Counted from the stretch's first letter, positions 17,627-27,059 are shown. The stretch is DNA of 53,064 nucleotides from JAYXXU01 sp049301135 (GCA_049301135.1 JBAQKP010000065.1:1-53064); one strand, 5' to 3'. A program made the numbers and translations. Notes: generated from the letters alone by a model not told the origin.

Positions 17627-18619
17627 TCAGCCCACATCGGTAAATAATCCGTCGAATAAAATCGAGCTGAGATAGCGTTCACCGGAGTCTGGCAGAATCA
17701 CCACGAGAGTCTTACCTTGTGATTCAGGCCGCTCAGCCACTCGGGCAGCCGCTGCCAACGCCGCGCCACACGAAATCCCACATAAAATCCCCTCCTCGGT
17801 TGCTGCCCGCCGCGCCCATATCACCGCCTCCGCGCTAGACACGGTTTGCACCTCATCGACCAGCGTAAGATCAAGGTTGTTTGGGATAAAGTTCGCGCCA
17901 ATGCCTTGGATCTTGTGCGGCGCAGGCTGAATCGGCAGGCCAGCAAGCATTTGGCTGATCAGTGGTGACTCTGCCGGTTCGACCGCTACGCTGTATAGCG
18001 CTTGGCCTTGCGTCTGCTCAAAATAGCGCGAAATCCCAGTGATCGTACCGCCCGTGCCGACACCTGCCACCAAAATATCGACCGCGCCTTGCGTGGCCTG
18101 CCAGATTTCGGGCGCAGTTGTATCGTGGTGGATCTGTGGATTAGCCGGATTATCGAACTGCTGCGGCAAAAAATACTGTTCCGGCGCGCTGTCTTTAATC
18201 CGCTGCGCTTCATCCACCGCACCCTGCATGCCCAAGGCGGCATCAGTCAGCACCAGATTCGCGCCGAGGGCTTTCAGCACTTTACGCCGCTCGATACTCA
18301 TGCTGGCAGGCATGGTCAAGGTGATTGGGTAGCCTTTGGCGGCCGCAACGAATGCCAACGCAATCCCCGTATTGCCGCTGGTCGGCTCAATAATATGCAT
18401 GCCTTGGGTCAGCACACCGCGCTGTTCGGCATCCTTGACCAGTGCTGCCCCGACACGACACTTGACCGAAAACGCTGGATTACGGCTTTCGATTTTGGCC
18501 AGCACGGTCACACCGCGCGGCATGATTCGGTTGAGGCGGATTAATGGCGTATTGCCAATCGACTCGGCATTATTGTCATAGATCGCGATACCGCGATTGT
18601 TGTCGCTCGTGCTGCTCAT
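17627..18619 (-). CDS. cysK: Cysteine synthase A (O-acetylserine sulfhydrylase)
   Basis: A 330-residue PLP enzyme that makes cysteine from O-acetylserine and sulfide. The substrate loop and PLP lysine are in NPAFSVKCRVG (Lys in SVK), the TSGNTGIAL loop binds substrate carboxylate, GVGTGGTITGISRY binds the PLP phosphate, and the C-terminal VILPDSGERYLSS carries the Ser that contacts the PLP ring nitrogen. The first 12 residues are a short extra N-terminal tail. The 231-base gap to the divergent PhzF-like gene should hold both promoters; I see no clear consensus in it. Confidence 0.94.
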   Translation of the reverse strand: MSSTSDNNRGIAIYDNNAESIGNTPLIRLNRIMPRGVTVLAKIESRNPAFSVKCRVGAALVKDAEQRGVLTQGMHIIEPTSGNTGIALAFVAAAKGYPITLTMPASMSIERRKVLKALGANLVLTDAALGMQGAVDEAQRIKDSAPEQYFLPQQFDNPANPQIHHDTTAPEIWQATQGAVDILVAGVGTGGTITGISRYFEQTQGQALYSVAVEPAESPLISQMLAGLPIQPAPHKIQGIGANFIPNNLDLTLVDEVQTVSSAEAVIWARRAATEEGILCGISCGAALAAAARVAERPESQGKTLVVILPDSGERYLSSILFDGLFTDVG

Positions 18620-18851
18620 AATTTTTATCTCATCTTGTCGATCCGGTCGTTTTATCTTGCCTGAAACAACTCGGTTTTTTCAAGTCAGTCAAAAAACATA
18701 AATATTTGAAATAAATACTTTTAGTTTTAAAAAACATCTTTAGCACAAAAACAGACAATCGCAGATGGCGTGAGATTGCTTATACTGGCTAACAGCATGC
18801 CGTCATCACGCCTGTACTGTCGTCGCAAGGCGTCAAGCCAAGGAAAAATCA

Positions 18852-19652
18852 ATGAAATTGGACATTATTGACGCCTTTATTACGGGGCAAGCATTTTCCG
18901 GTAATCCTGCTGCGGTGGTCAGGGCAGAGCGTCCACTTGCTGATGCGCTGATGCAGCAAATCGCCGCCCAACACAATCTGGCCGAAACTGCGTTTATTTG
19001 GCCGCTGGATGCAGCCGCCAAGCGTTGGGACATTCGCTGGTTTTCGCCGCTGACCGAAGTCGAACTGTGTGGACATGCCACGCTAGCCGCCGCCTACTCG
19101 GTGTTTTGTGACTATCCGGCCGTCGAGCAGATTGAGTTTATTTCACGCCGACATGGTGCGTTGTCGGTCAGTTTACGGCCAGATGGCCTTGCACTGGATC
19201 TACCGATCCAAACCCAACGGCTGATTATTTCGCCGCCGTCGCAGTTGGTACGCGCGATTCCAGCCGGTTTTCGAGAGATTTTCTTGGGCATGGATTGGCT
19301 GGTGGTGTATGACGATCCCGAAATCGTCACCCGAGCGCAGCCAGATCTGGCACTGATCCGACAACTGCCCGATCGTGGCGTGATTTTAACCGCCTTTGGT
19401 GTCGGCGAATGTGATTTTATCAGTCGGTTCTTTGCGCCGCGTATTGGCATCGACGAGGACTCGGTCACCGGTTCAGCCCATTGCGCGCTTGCACCGTATT
19501 GGGGCGTTCGTTTAGAGAAGCAGCGCTTATCGGCATGGCAAGCATCGGCGCGCGGCGGCTTGCTCAGTGCTGAGATGAGTCGTGGGCGGGTTAACTTGAT
19601 TGGTCAGTGCCGTTTATACAGTCGTGGTTGGATTTATTTGGAAGGAGTCTAG
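18852..19652 (+). CDS. PhzF family epimerase/isomerase
   Basis: A 266-residue protein with the PhzF fold signature: DAFITGQAFSGNPAAVV at the N-terminus, NLAETAFIWP with the catalytic Glu near residue 46, CGHATLAAAYSVF, and the second-half DSVTGSAHCALAPYW. The physiological substrate of most PhzF homologues is unknown; no phenazine genes are nearby. AGGA lies seven bases before the ATG. It is followed by two small plus-strand genes. Confidence 0.93.
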   Translation: MKLDIIDAFITGQAFSGNPAAVVRAERPLADALMQQIAAQHNLAETAFIWPLDAAAKRWDIRWFSPLTEVELCGHATLAAAYSVFCDYPAVEQIEFISRRHGALSVSLRPDGLALDLPIQTQRLIISPPSQLVRAIPAGFREIFLGMDWLVVYDDPEIVTRAQPDLALIRQLPDRGVILTAFGVGECDFISRFFAPRIGIDEDSVTGSAHCALAPYWGVRLEKQRLSAWQASARGGLLSAEMSRGRVNLIGQCRLYSRGWIYLEGV

Positions 19653-19709
19653 CCTGTCCGGTATGATGCGGCAGCGCTTGAATCTATCTCACCCCAGAGG
19701 AGCAACACG

Positions 19710-19916
19710 ATGTCAGATGAGATGATCACCAAAATCGGCATGGGCATTGGTGTGCCGATTATTTTGGCATTTTTATTTTTTATTATCTGGGACTTGGCCA
19801 AGCAATCCAAAGCCGGACGCTTTGGCACGTTGATGATGTTTTTGGTACTGGGTGGCGGTTTTATCAGCTATATGATTAAAATGTTTTTGGAATGGTATGT
19901 TGGGCGTGGCATGTAA
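19710..19916 (+). CDS. DUF2788 small membrane protein
   Basis: A 68-residue protein with two membrane segments (about 9-28 and 42-60) and the connecting motif WDLAKQSKAGRFGT typical of DUF2788 proteins. GGAG lies seven bases before the ATG. Function is unknown. It lies 57 bases downstream of the PhzF-like gene and 68 bases upstream of yaeQ, so the three may be co-transcribed. Confidence 0.88.
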   Translation: MSDEMITKIGMGIGVPIILAFLFFIIWDLAKQSKAGRFGTLMMFLVLGGGFISYMIKMFLEWYVGRGM

Positions 19917-19984
19917 TCGCTCTGACTTTTAAAAAAAATCCGCTATGCTGCTCGCCTTCATCGGTTTTTGGACACTCGGCGACT

Positions 19985-20530
19985 ATGGCACTTAAAGCAA
20001 CCATTTATAAATGCGATCTGAATATCGCTGATATGGATCGGCATTACTACGCCGACCACGCCTTGACGGTGGCCAAACACCCCTCCGAAACTGATGAACG
20101 TCTGTTGGTACGCATGCTGGGCTTTGCGCGCTTTGCCAGCGACACACCCGAATTTACCAAAGATTTATTTGAAACTGACCTGCCCGCGTTGTGGTGTCGT
20201 GACCTGACCGGTGCTTTGACCTTGTGGATTGAACTGGGTCAACCGGACGAGACTAAAATTCGTAAAGCCTGCAATCGGGTCGATCAAGTGGTGGTGGTCA
20301 GCTACGCCAGTAGCACCGAGACATGGTGGAAGCCGCTCGAAAGTAAAGTGGCACGGATGGATAATCTGACCGTATTGCAATTGCCGTGGCCGACCTTACA
20401 GACCCTTGCGGCGCAACTTGGACGCGGCATGCAGATGCAAATCAATGTGCAAGAAGGCGATTGGAGCGTGGCGATTGGCGACGGTGAGCCAGTGGCGCTG
20501 GATTGGATTGAGTTAAAGAAATCGCGCTAA
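19985..20530 (+). CDS. yaeQ: YaeQ family protein
   Basis: A 181-residue protein matching YaeQ from the first residues (MALKATIYKCDLNIADMD, then the YADHALTVAKHPSETDERLLVRML block and DLTGALTLWIELGQP). YaeQ has a PD-(D/E)XK nuclease-like fold, but no firm activity is established. I used the internal ATG at 19985; the open frame begins earlier, at 19892, inside the DUF2788 gene, and that extension is not family-like. It ends before a terminator shared with fadD. Confidence 0.92.
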   Translation: MALKATIYKCDLNIADMDRHYYADHALTVAKHPSETDERLLVRMLGFARFASDTPEFTKDLFETDLPALWCRDLTGALTLWIELGQPDETKIRKACNRVDQVVVVSYASSTETWWKPLESKVARMDNLTVLQLPWPTLQTLAAQLGRGMQMQINVQEGDWSVAIGDGEPVALDWIELKKSR

Positions 20531-20561
20531 ACGCAAAAAATACGCACGAATACGACCCAAC

Positions 20562-20588
20562 AAAAAACCACCCGAAGGTGGTTTTTTT
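20562..20588. terminator. Bidirectional intrinsic terminator between yaeQ and fadD
   Basis: An A run, then ACCACC, a four-base loop (CGAA), GGTGGT and a run of T. The stem continues into the A/T runs. The structure works in both directions and sits between two convergent genes. Confidence 0.92.
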
Positions 20589-20599
20589 CAATCAACAGC

Positions 20600-22267
20600 T
20601 TATTTGCGCAATTCTTTACGCAAGATTTTGCCAACCGGTGATTTTGGCAATTCCGCCAAAAACTCGACATAACGCGGCTGCTTATAGCCCGTCAGGTTTT
20701 CACGGCAATAGGCCAAGATTTCTTCTTCGGTCAGGCTAGCATCGCTCTTCACGATAAACAGCTTCGGCACTTCACCGCTCTTGTCGTTCGGGATACCGAT
20801 AGCAGCAGCTTCCAGCACTTTCGGGTGCATGGTGACCACTTCTTCGATTTCGGCTGGATAAACGTTAAAGCCAGACACCAAGATCATATCTTTCTTACGA
20901 TCGACGATTTTGACGTAGCCTTTGTCATCCATCACGCCGATATCACCTGAACGGAAATACCCATCGCTGGTCATCACTTTGTCGGTTTCGTCCGGACGTT
21001 GCCAGTAGCCTTTCATGACCTGTGGGCCACGAATCGCAATCTCGCCACGCTCACCAATCGGCATCAGATTGCCGTCATCATCCATGATCGCAATATCAGT
21101 CGATGGCAAAGGAATACCAATCGTGCCAGTATACTTGGTGATATTCGGTGGATTCGCGGTGGCCACTGGTGAGGTTTCGGACAGACCATAACCTTCAACA
21201 ATCGGCACGCCGGTGATGTCTTGCCATGCTTGCGCCGTCGATGGCAATACCGCCATGCCGCCGCCCATCGCCAGCTTCATACCCGAGTGGTCGAGGTTTT
21301 TAAAGTCGTCGTTATGCACCAACGCATTAAACAAGGTATTCACCGCAGGGAAGAACGACGGACGATACTTACCAACTTCTTTGACCAAGCCTGGGATGTC
21401 GCGCGGGTTCGGCACCAGCACGTTCAGGCTGCCTTTGTACATGCCATACATGGCACAGACCATAAAGGCAAAAATATGATACAGCGGCAAGGCACACAGA
21501 ATAGTCTGCGCATCTTGTTCGCCTTTGCCAAACGCCACTTGGAACAAGGTGTCGACCTGAATCAGGTTGGCCACGAGGTTCTTGTGGGTCAGTTCGGCAC
21601 CTTTCGATACGCCGGTCGTGCCACCCGTGTACTGCAACACAGCGGTATCACTGAGCGACAGGGTCGGACGCTGGTAGTTGCTCGCATTACCCGAAGCGAG
21701 CGCGGCTTTAAACGCGGTGTGCTTGCCGATATTCCATGCCGGTACTTGTTTGCGGACTTTACGCACCACAAAGTTGACCAACAAACCTTTAATCCCCAGC
21801 ATATCGCCCACAGTGGCGACCACCACATGCTTGACAGGGGTATTTTTGGCAATCGGTTGATACACAGCAGCAAAGTTTTCGAGGATGATCAACACCTCTG
21901 AGCCAGAGTCTTTCAGTTGATGCTCAAGCTCACGCGAGGTATACAACGGATTGACGTTGACCAGCACATAACCCGCTCGCAAAATCGCCACCGCCGCAAT
22001 CGGATATTGCAACACGTTCGGCATCATCACGGCGACACGCGCGCCTTGCTTCAAACCCAACGACTGTAAGTAGGCTGCAAATTTACGACTGGCTTGATCC
22101 ACGTCACCAAACGTCATCCGCTTGTCCATGCAGACAAAAGCATCGCGCTCACGGTATTTTTGAAAATTTTGCTCGAACAAATCAACCATCGAGGTTTGTT
22201 CTGCGGGTAACACCACTTCTGCCGGAATGCCTGAAGTTTTGTAGGTTTCCAACCACACTTTTTCCAT
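20600..22267 (-). CDS. fadD: Long-chain fatty acid-CoA ligase
   Basis: A 555-residue AMP-forming acyl-CoA synthetase. The ATP loop is YTGGTTGVSKGAELTHKNL (about residues 213-231), the second motif is GYGLSETSPV, the hinge is RSGDIGVMDDKGYVKIVDRKKDMI, and the C-terminal catalytic Lys is in KSPVGKILRKEL. It activates fatty acids at the inner membrane for beta-oxidation or lipid synthesis. The ATG at 22267 has GGAG eight bases upstream. It is a single gene, with the GGDEF-like gene upstream in the same direction. Confidence 0.95.
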   Translation of the reverse strand: MEKVWLETYKTSGIPAEVVLPAEQTSMVDLFEQNFQKYRERDAFVCMDKRMTFGDVDQASRKFAAYLQSLGLKQGARVAVMMPNVLQYPIAAVAILRAGYVLVNVNPLYTSRELEHQLKDSGSEVLIILENFAAVYQPIAKNTPVKHVVVATVGDMLGIKGLLVNFVVRKVRKQVPAWNIGKHTAFKAALASGNASNYQRPTLSLSDTAVLQYTGGTTGVSKGAELTHKNLVANLIQVDTLFQVAFGKGEQDAQTILCALPLYHIFAFMVCAMYGMYKGSLNVLVPNPRDIPGLVKEVGKYRPSFFPAVNTLFNALVHNDDFKNLDHSGMKLAMGGGMAVLPSTAQAWQDITGVPIVEGYGLSETSPVATANPPNITKYTGTIGIPLPSTDIAIMDDDGNLMPIGERGEIAIRGPQVMKGYWQRPDETDKVMTSDGYFRSGDIGVMDDKGYVKIVDRKKDMILVSGFNVYPAEIEEVVTMHPKVLEAAAIGIPNDKSGEVPKLFIVKSDASLTEEEILAYCRENLTGYKQPRYVEFLAELPKSPVGKILRKELRK

Positions 22268-22349
22268 CAAGATCTCTCCAGATCATCTTAAGTAAACACC
22301 GTCATACAGTATAAGTGTTTGCGCCATCTGTCCACTGATACTCTTGACT

Positions 22350-22372
22350 AAAAAATCTTCAGGCGATTTTTT
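22350..22372 (-). terminator. Weak A/T-stem hairpin after the GGDEF-like gene
   Basis: AAAAAATC (22350-22357) pairs with GATTTTTT (22365-22372) around a seven-base loop. In the direction of the gene a run of T follows the stem. The stem is A/T-rich apart from one G-C pair, so it may terminate only partly. Confidence 0.4.
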
Positions 22373-23665
22373 TTAGCCATTGACAAACAAACGATGTCTT
22401 CCTGCGCGTTTGGCTTGGTATAACGCATCATCGGCACGGATCAATAGCTGTAGATTATCGGTCTCGTTGATGAGGCTGGTCGCAATGCCGACACTCACCG
22501 TAATATGACTGGCCACTTGTGACCAGCGATGCTCGACCGCCAAGCGATCCACCGACTGAATAATCCGCCGTGCCACTTCAATTGCGCCTTGGGTATTGGT
22601 GTTCGGCAAAATCAAGACAAATGACTCACCACTATAGCGGCAGGCTTGATCAGCCGGACGCAGCAAACACTCACGCAACAGTTGCGCGACCTGCTGCAAT
22701 ACCGCATCACCAGCGACTGCGCCATAATTATCGTTGTATAAATTAAAATAATCTAAATCAATATACAGCAGGGACAGCTCCTGCTGATCGCGACGAGTCC
22801 GCTCCCATTCACGCCGAAAAATATCATCAAACGAGCGCCGATTCGGCAGTCCCGACAGCAAATCTTCGCGTGCCGCCGAGTCGAGTTTTTTTTGTAGGCC
22901 TTGCAACACATGCCCTTGCTCAGTCAACAGCAACTCCTGCAAAAAGGCCAACCGATGACCCGCTTCAATCAACGCCATCACAAACAGAATCACTGCGCCA
23001 TATAACACCGCCAAATGACCAAATTTCAGCCAACTGATCTCAACTCCGGCAAACAACGCGATCAATAAGCCTGTCGCAGAAGAAAACAACAACATCGCGC
23101 CAAACAGCCAAACCCGAATCCGTGAGGCAAACGCCATAATCAGCAACATTAAGCCGGTATTGAGCATCGCATGATCAGCATAATCGGCGGTCTGCGCAAA
23201 AAAATAGCTCAGTAGCAGCAGAACCAACACCAACATGCCACAGCCTGCCACGATCCACTCAAAATTGGCTAACCAACGCGGTCTGGTCGGTACAAACACC
23301 CCGATCAATAGACTGGCCAACAACGGCAGCCATACCAACCACAAGGTGAGCCCTTGATAAGCAAACATATCTTCAGGATAAAACTGCAAGCTCATGCCCA
23401 AAATCATCACATAGACGATCAACAGCATCGGCCAACCTAAACGCACCACCTCACGGTATTCTGCGGCACGCTGGGTCATGTACCGCTGTTCAAGCTCAGC
23501 TTGGGCAAAATGTAGACTGAGGCGGCGCTGTTCCACTTGATCACGCACGCTGTTCAAGACGCGCTCGGATAGGCGCGGCACAGCACTCTGCACGTCAAAA
23601 GGTGCTTGCGCAGTATATAAGTTCATCGGTGCCTTGAGTGGCGCCGTGTTTTTGGATGTACTCAA
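22373..23665 (-). CDS. Membrane GGDEF-domain protein with altered SGESF active-site motif
   Basis: A 430-residue protein. About six hydrophobic segments lie between residues 75 and 240, then a coiled linker and a GGDEF domain (about 265-430). The metal-site segment IDLDYFNLYNDNYG and AGDAVLQQ look intact. The signature loop reads SGESF (residues 345-349) instead of GG[DE]EF: position 1 is Ser and position 4 is Ser instead of Glu. The inhibitory-site RPAD lies exactly five residues before it, as in regulated cyclases. It may be a weak or inactive cyclase, or a c-di-GMP receptor. The start is a TTG at 23665 with GGAG upstream. Confidence 0.85.
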   Translation of the reverse strand: MSTSKNTAPLKAPMNLYTAQAPFDVQSAVPRLSERVLNSVRDQVEQRRLSLHFAQAELEQRYMTQRAAEYREVVRLGWPMLLIVYVMILGMSLQFYPEDMFAYQGLTLWLVWLPLLASLLIGVFVPTRPRWLANFEWIVAGCGMLVLVLLLLSYFFAQTADYADHAMLNTGLMLLIMAFASRIRVWLFGAMLLFSSATGLLIALFAGVEISWLKFGHLAVLYGAVILFVMALIEAGHRLAFLQELLLTEQGHVLQGLQKKLDSAAREDLLSGLPNRRSFDDIFRREWERTRRDQQELSLLYIDLDYFNLYNDNYGAVAGDAVLQQVAQLLRECLLRPADQACRYSGESFVLILPNTNTQGAIEVARRIIQSVDRLAVEHRWSQVASHITVSVGIATSLINETDNLQLLIRADDALYQAKRAGRHRLFVNG

Positions 23666-23864
23666 AATGCTGCTCCTGCAACGGATTGTACTGTTGTTTT
23701 ACTGAGAATCCTTGCCCAGTCTATCTGTACACCAGCCTCCAATTTTTCATATTGTTCCACAAAATACAAGCACCAATCGCAAAACACGCGCAGATCACAC
23801 ACAACAGAAACCACCCATCCACGTTGTTGTGGACAACGCAGATCCATGTGTTGTGCCAGCATGT

Positions 23865-26084
23865 TTATACAGACTGCAACTGATGCGCTTTTTGGTAGCC
23901 TCGCGGCAACAAATGCCCACGCGCACCGCGCTTGCCCGCGTAATGCGCCAAGTCACTCGGCTTTAAGGTCAAACCGCGCGAACCGGCGATCAGTTGCACA
24001 CTGCTCGTCGCAGCAAAAGCACAGACAGCAGTGACGGTCTCACTGGCTTCAAGCTGAATCAGTTTATTCCCTTTACCCTTGTTCAGCACTGGCAGATCCG
24101 CCAAACCATACACCAACAATCGGCCAGCCGACGACAACACCGCGATGCGATCAGCGTCTGCGGGCACGATCAGCACCGGTAATAGTTGTGCAGCATCTGA
24201 CAGGCTAACCATCACTTTACCTGCTTTGGCATTGCTGTCTAACGCCCCCAATTGACTGACGAAGCCATAGCCTTGCGTCGAGGCCAAAATCATCTGTTGT
24301 GACTCATCGCCCATCAGCACCTGCGTAAACGTCGCTTGTGCAGGCGGTGACAGCTTACTGGTGACCGGCTCGCCTTGACCACGCGCTGATGGTAATGCAC
24401 TCGCGAGTAAGCCGTAACTGCGCCCCGTCGAATCCAACAGATAGGCACGCTGATTGCTCTTACCGGTCGCATGACTCAAGTACGCATCACCAGCACGATA
24501 GTTCAGTTGGATCGGATCGACATCGCTGCCCTTGGCACTGCGAATCCAACCGGCTTGTGACAGCACCACGGTCACCGCTTCGGCTGGCACCAAGTCAGAC
24601 TCTTTTAGGGCGACCGCTTCGCCACGTTCAACCAGTGGTGAGCGACGCAGATCACCGAATTTTTTGGCATCTGCTTGTAGCTCACTGATCAGTAGTTTTT
24701 TGAGAGAATCGGGGTTATTTAACTGCTCTTGAATACCATCACGCTGTGCCAGCAATTCAGCTTGCTCACGGCGCAACTCCATTTCTTCTAAGCGTGCCAA
24801 ATGGCGTAATTTTAAATCCAAAATCGCATCAGCTTGCAGCCCGTCCAGCCCAAAGGTCGCCATCAGCACCGCTTTCGGTTGGTCTTCTTCGCGGATAATC
24901 CGAATCACTTCGTCGAGATTCAGATAAGCAATCAGCAAACCTTGCAGCAGATGCAGACGTTTTTCGATTTTGTCCAAATGATGACGTAAGCGGCGGCGCA
25001 CGGTTTCTTGGCGCGACACCAGCCACTCCAACAAGATGCCTTTCAGTGACTTGACCTGTGGCCGACCATCTAGGCCGATCACATTTAGATTGACTCGATA
25101 GCTCGACTCTAAATCGGTGGTGGCAAACAAATGACTCATCAACGCATCGGTATCGACCCGATTCGAGCGCAGCACAATCACGATACGGGTCGGATGCTCG
25201 TGGTCAGACTCATCACGGATATCGGTGACCAGTGGCAGTTTTTTGGCCTGCATCTGATCCGCAATCTGGCTGATAATCTTGTTGCCAGAGATTTGGTACG
25301 GCAGCGCGGTAATCACGATCTCGGCTTTATCGACCTGATAAATCGCCCGCATCCGATAGCTACCACGTCCAGTGGTTTGGATTTTGAGCAGTTCAGCAGC
25401 AGGCGTGATCAGTTCGGCGTCAGTCGGCAGGTCAGGTGCAGGAATATAGCTGGCCAGCTTTTCATCGGATAACTCTGGGTTTTTCAGCAGTTCAATCGTG
25501 CCTTTGACCACTTCACGCAGGTTATGCGGCGGAATATCGGTCGCCATGCCGACCGCAATGCCGGTCGTACCATTCAGTAAAATATTCGGCAGCCGCGCCG
25601 GTAGTACCATCGGCTCTTGCAGTGTGCCGTCGAAGTTGTCTTGCCAATCGACAGTGCCTTGCCCAAGCTCACTGAGTAAGGTTTCGCTATAAGCGGATAG
25701 CTTGGCCTCGGTGTAGCGCATCGCTGCAAACGACTTTGGGTCATCCGGTGAGCCCCAGTTGCCCTGCCCTTCGACCAGCGGATAACGGTAGCTAAACGGC
25801 TGTGCCATCAGCACCATCGCTTCATAACAGGCTGAATCACCATGCGGATGGTACTTGCCCAATACATCGCCGACGGTACGCGCAGATTTTTTCGGTTTGC
25901 CGCTATTTTTAAGACCCAGCTCACTCATCGCATAGATGATGCGCCGTTGCACCGGCTTCAGCCCATCGGCGATATGCGGCAACGCACGATCCATGATCAC
26001 GTACATGGCGTAATTTAGGTACGCCTGCTCAGTGAACTCGGCGACCGAGCGATTTTCAGTGGCGGCATTAACGAAGCTGGTCAT
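23865..26084 (-). CDS. parC: DNA topoisomerase IV subunit A
   Basis: A 739-residue protein, full length for ParC. The N-terminal block ENRSVAEFTEQAYLNYAMYVIMDRALPHI, the quinolone-resistance region HPHGDSACYEAMVLMAQPFSY, and the catalytic Tyr in AAMRYTEAKLS are all present. The Ser and Glu that mutate in quinolone-resistant strains are wild type. The C-terminal third has the beta-propeller repeats. The ATG at 26084 is preferred to the TTG of the longer frame, which would add five residues. It works with ParE, which is not in the window. It reads very like Acinetobacter ParC. Confidence 0.96.
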   Translation of the reverse strand: MTSFVNAATENRSVAEFTEQAYLNYAMYVIMDRALPHIADGLKPVQRRIIYAMSELGLKNSGKPKKSARTVGDVLGKYHPHGDSACYEAMVLMAQPFSYRYPLVEGQGNWGSPDDPKSFAAMRYTEAKLSAYSETLLSELGQGTVDWQDNFDGTLQEPMVLPARLPNILLNGTTGIAVGMATDIPPHNLREVVKGTIELLKNPELSDEKLASYIPAPDLPTDAELITPAAELLKIQTTGRGSYRMRAIYQVDKAEIVITALPYQISGNKIISQIADQMQAKKLPLVTDIRDESDHEHPTRIVIVLRSNRVDTDALMSHLFATTDLESSYRVNLNVIGLDGRPQVKSLKGILLEWLVSRQETVRRRLRHHLDKIEKRLHLLQGLLIAYLNLDEVIRIIREEDQPKAVLMATFGLDGLQADAILDLKLRHLARLEEMELRREQAELLAQRDGIQEQLNNPDSLKKLLISELQADAKKFGDLRRSPLVERGEAVALKESDLVPAEAVTVVLSQAGWIRSAKGSDVDPIQLNYRAGDAYLSHATGKSNQRAYLLDSTGRSYGLLASALPSARGQGEPVTSKLSPPAQATFTQVLMGDESQQMILASTQGYGFVSQLGALDSNAKAGKVMVSLSDAAQLLPVLIVPADADRIAVLSSAGRLLVYGLADLPVLNKGKGNKLIQLEASETVTAVCAFAATSSVQLIAGSRGLTLKPSDLAHYAGKRGARGHLLPRGYQKAHQLQSV

Positions 26085-26218
26085 GGCAAGCAAAATCAAA
26101 AAACAGACAGACTGCGATCATAGGGGTTTTTGCACAAATTGCACATGCCGAACGTCACCGATTGACGTAATGTTTGGGTACAGCGTTCGGCAGCAACAGA
26201 CACGATTGACGCAACCGA

Positions 26219-26770
26219 TTAATCTTCTAAATGCAACTCAGCAGTGGTTTTGCCACCACGCGCCCGCAACAACTCCAAGGTGGCCTGCTCTTCTGGCAAC
26301 GCATCCGACCACTCGACCAGATCAAAATCCACCTCAAACCACAACTGACTGATCGACGACAAAATGGTCATGCCCTCGTCATCCAAGCGATTTGGGTTGA
26401 CGCCCAGATCCAGCAATTGCTGTACCACTGGTACACAAGCTGCGCTGGCCGCATCCCACAAAGGGCCAAAAAACTCATCAATATCCCACAGATGGACATT
26501 CGCACCTGCTGCAATCAAAGCATCAATAATCTGCTGATATGGCACGAGGAGCTTGGCTTTTTCGGCTTCCTCTAACGGTTGCTCCGTTTCGTAGCCATGC
26601 ACCACCGCTTCCCACCAATGAAACAATTGATCACAGATCTGGGTCAGTGGTGAGCCGAGTTCTGGCTCAATAAAATTTGGGCTAATGCCCTGACTCAGCA
26701 ACGACTGAACCTGCGGCACGTCGAGCTGCATAATCGCTTGGCTCAGCGCCATTTGTTGGTCGGTCAGCAT
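26219..26770 (-). CDS. Ankyrin-repeat-like protein
   Basis: A 183-residue acidic protein with ankyrin-like helix pairs: AIMQLDVPQVQSLLSQGISPNFI near residues 13-33, IIDALIAAGANVHLWD and ACVPVVQQLLDLGVNPNRLDDEGMTIL near 110-140. No signal peptide or catalytic motif is visible. It ends 135 bases before parC begins. The ATG at 26770 has no ribosome binding site and lies only about 12 bases after the T tract of a strong terminator (26783-26816). A later start such as the ATG at 26752 is possible. Confidence 0.78.
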   Translation of the reverse strand: MLTDQQMALSQAIMQLDVPQVQSLLSQGISPNFIEPELGSPLTQICDQLFHWWEAVVHGYETEQPLEEAEKAKLLVPYQQIIDALIAAGANVHLWDIDEFFGPLWDAASAACVPVVQQLLDLGVNPNRLDDEGMTILSSISQLWFEVDFDLVEWSDALPEEQATLELLRARGGKTTAELHLED

Positions 26771-26782
26771 GATGAAATACCC

Positions 26783-26816
26783 AAAAAAAAGAGTGGCAAC
26801 TATTGTTGCACACTCT
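26783..26816 (-). terminator. Intrinsic terminator after the 55-residue membrane protein gene
   Basis: On the minus strand, AGAGTG-T-GCAAC, loop AATA, GTTGC-CACTCT and then a run of eight T. This is an 11-bp stem with one bulged base and a perfect U tract. It sits 75 bases after the stop codon of the small gene and directly before the ankyrin-like gene. Confidence 0.85.
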
Positions 26817-26891
26817 ATGTCGATTCAGCGGATGAGGCGCATGTAATCCGATTACCGTCTGATCAGGGATTGATCATCTTGGCAACCTCAC

Positions 26892-27059
26892 TCAGGCATG
26901 ACGAATCCGCTGTCCATTAAGATCCGAATCGGATGCGTCAGTGCCATGTCGGCGATCAAGCATACGCTCGGCAAATACGGTGTAAACGCGACCGACCGTG
27001 ATGACCAACAACACAGCAGTAGGAACAATCAGAACAGGCATTTCAGCAAATAACAACAT
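26892..27059 (-). CDS. Small single-pass membrane protein, 55 residues
   Basis: A short gene that is easily missed. An ATG at 27059 is preceded by AAGGAG with eight-base spacing. The product begins MLLFAEMPVLIVPTAVLLVI, continues with TVGRVYTVFAERMLDRRHG and ends with a polar tail. One membrane helix spans about residues 8-29, followed by a basic cytoplasmic-type segment (positive-inside), so the N-terminus probably faces outward. The combination of a strong ribosome binding site and a dedicated terminator (26783-26816) supports a real gene. I recognise no family. Confidence 0.65.
   Translation of the reverse strand: MLLFAEMPVLIVPTAVLLVITVGRVYTVFAERMLDRRHGTDASDSDLNGQRIRHA

Noticed and set aside
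18002..18544. Long plus-strand frame opposite cysK
   Set aside because: It is antisense to a complete cysteine synthase with all motifs; its translation has no recognisable pattern.
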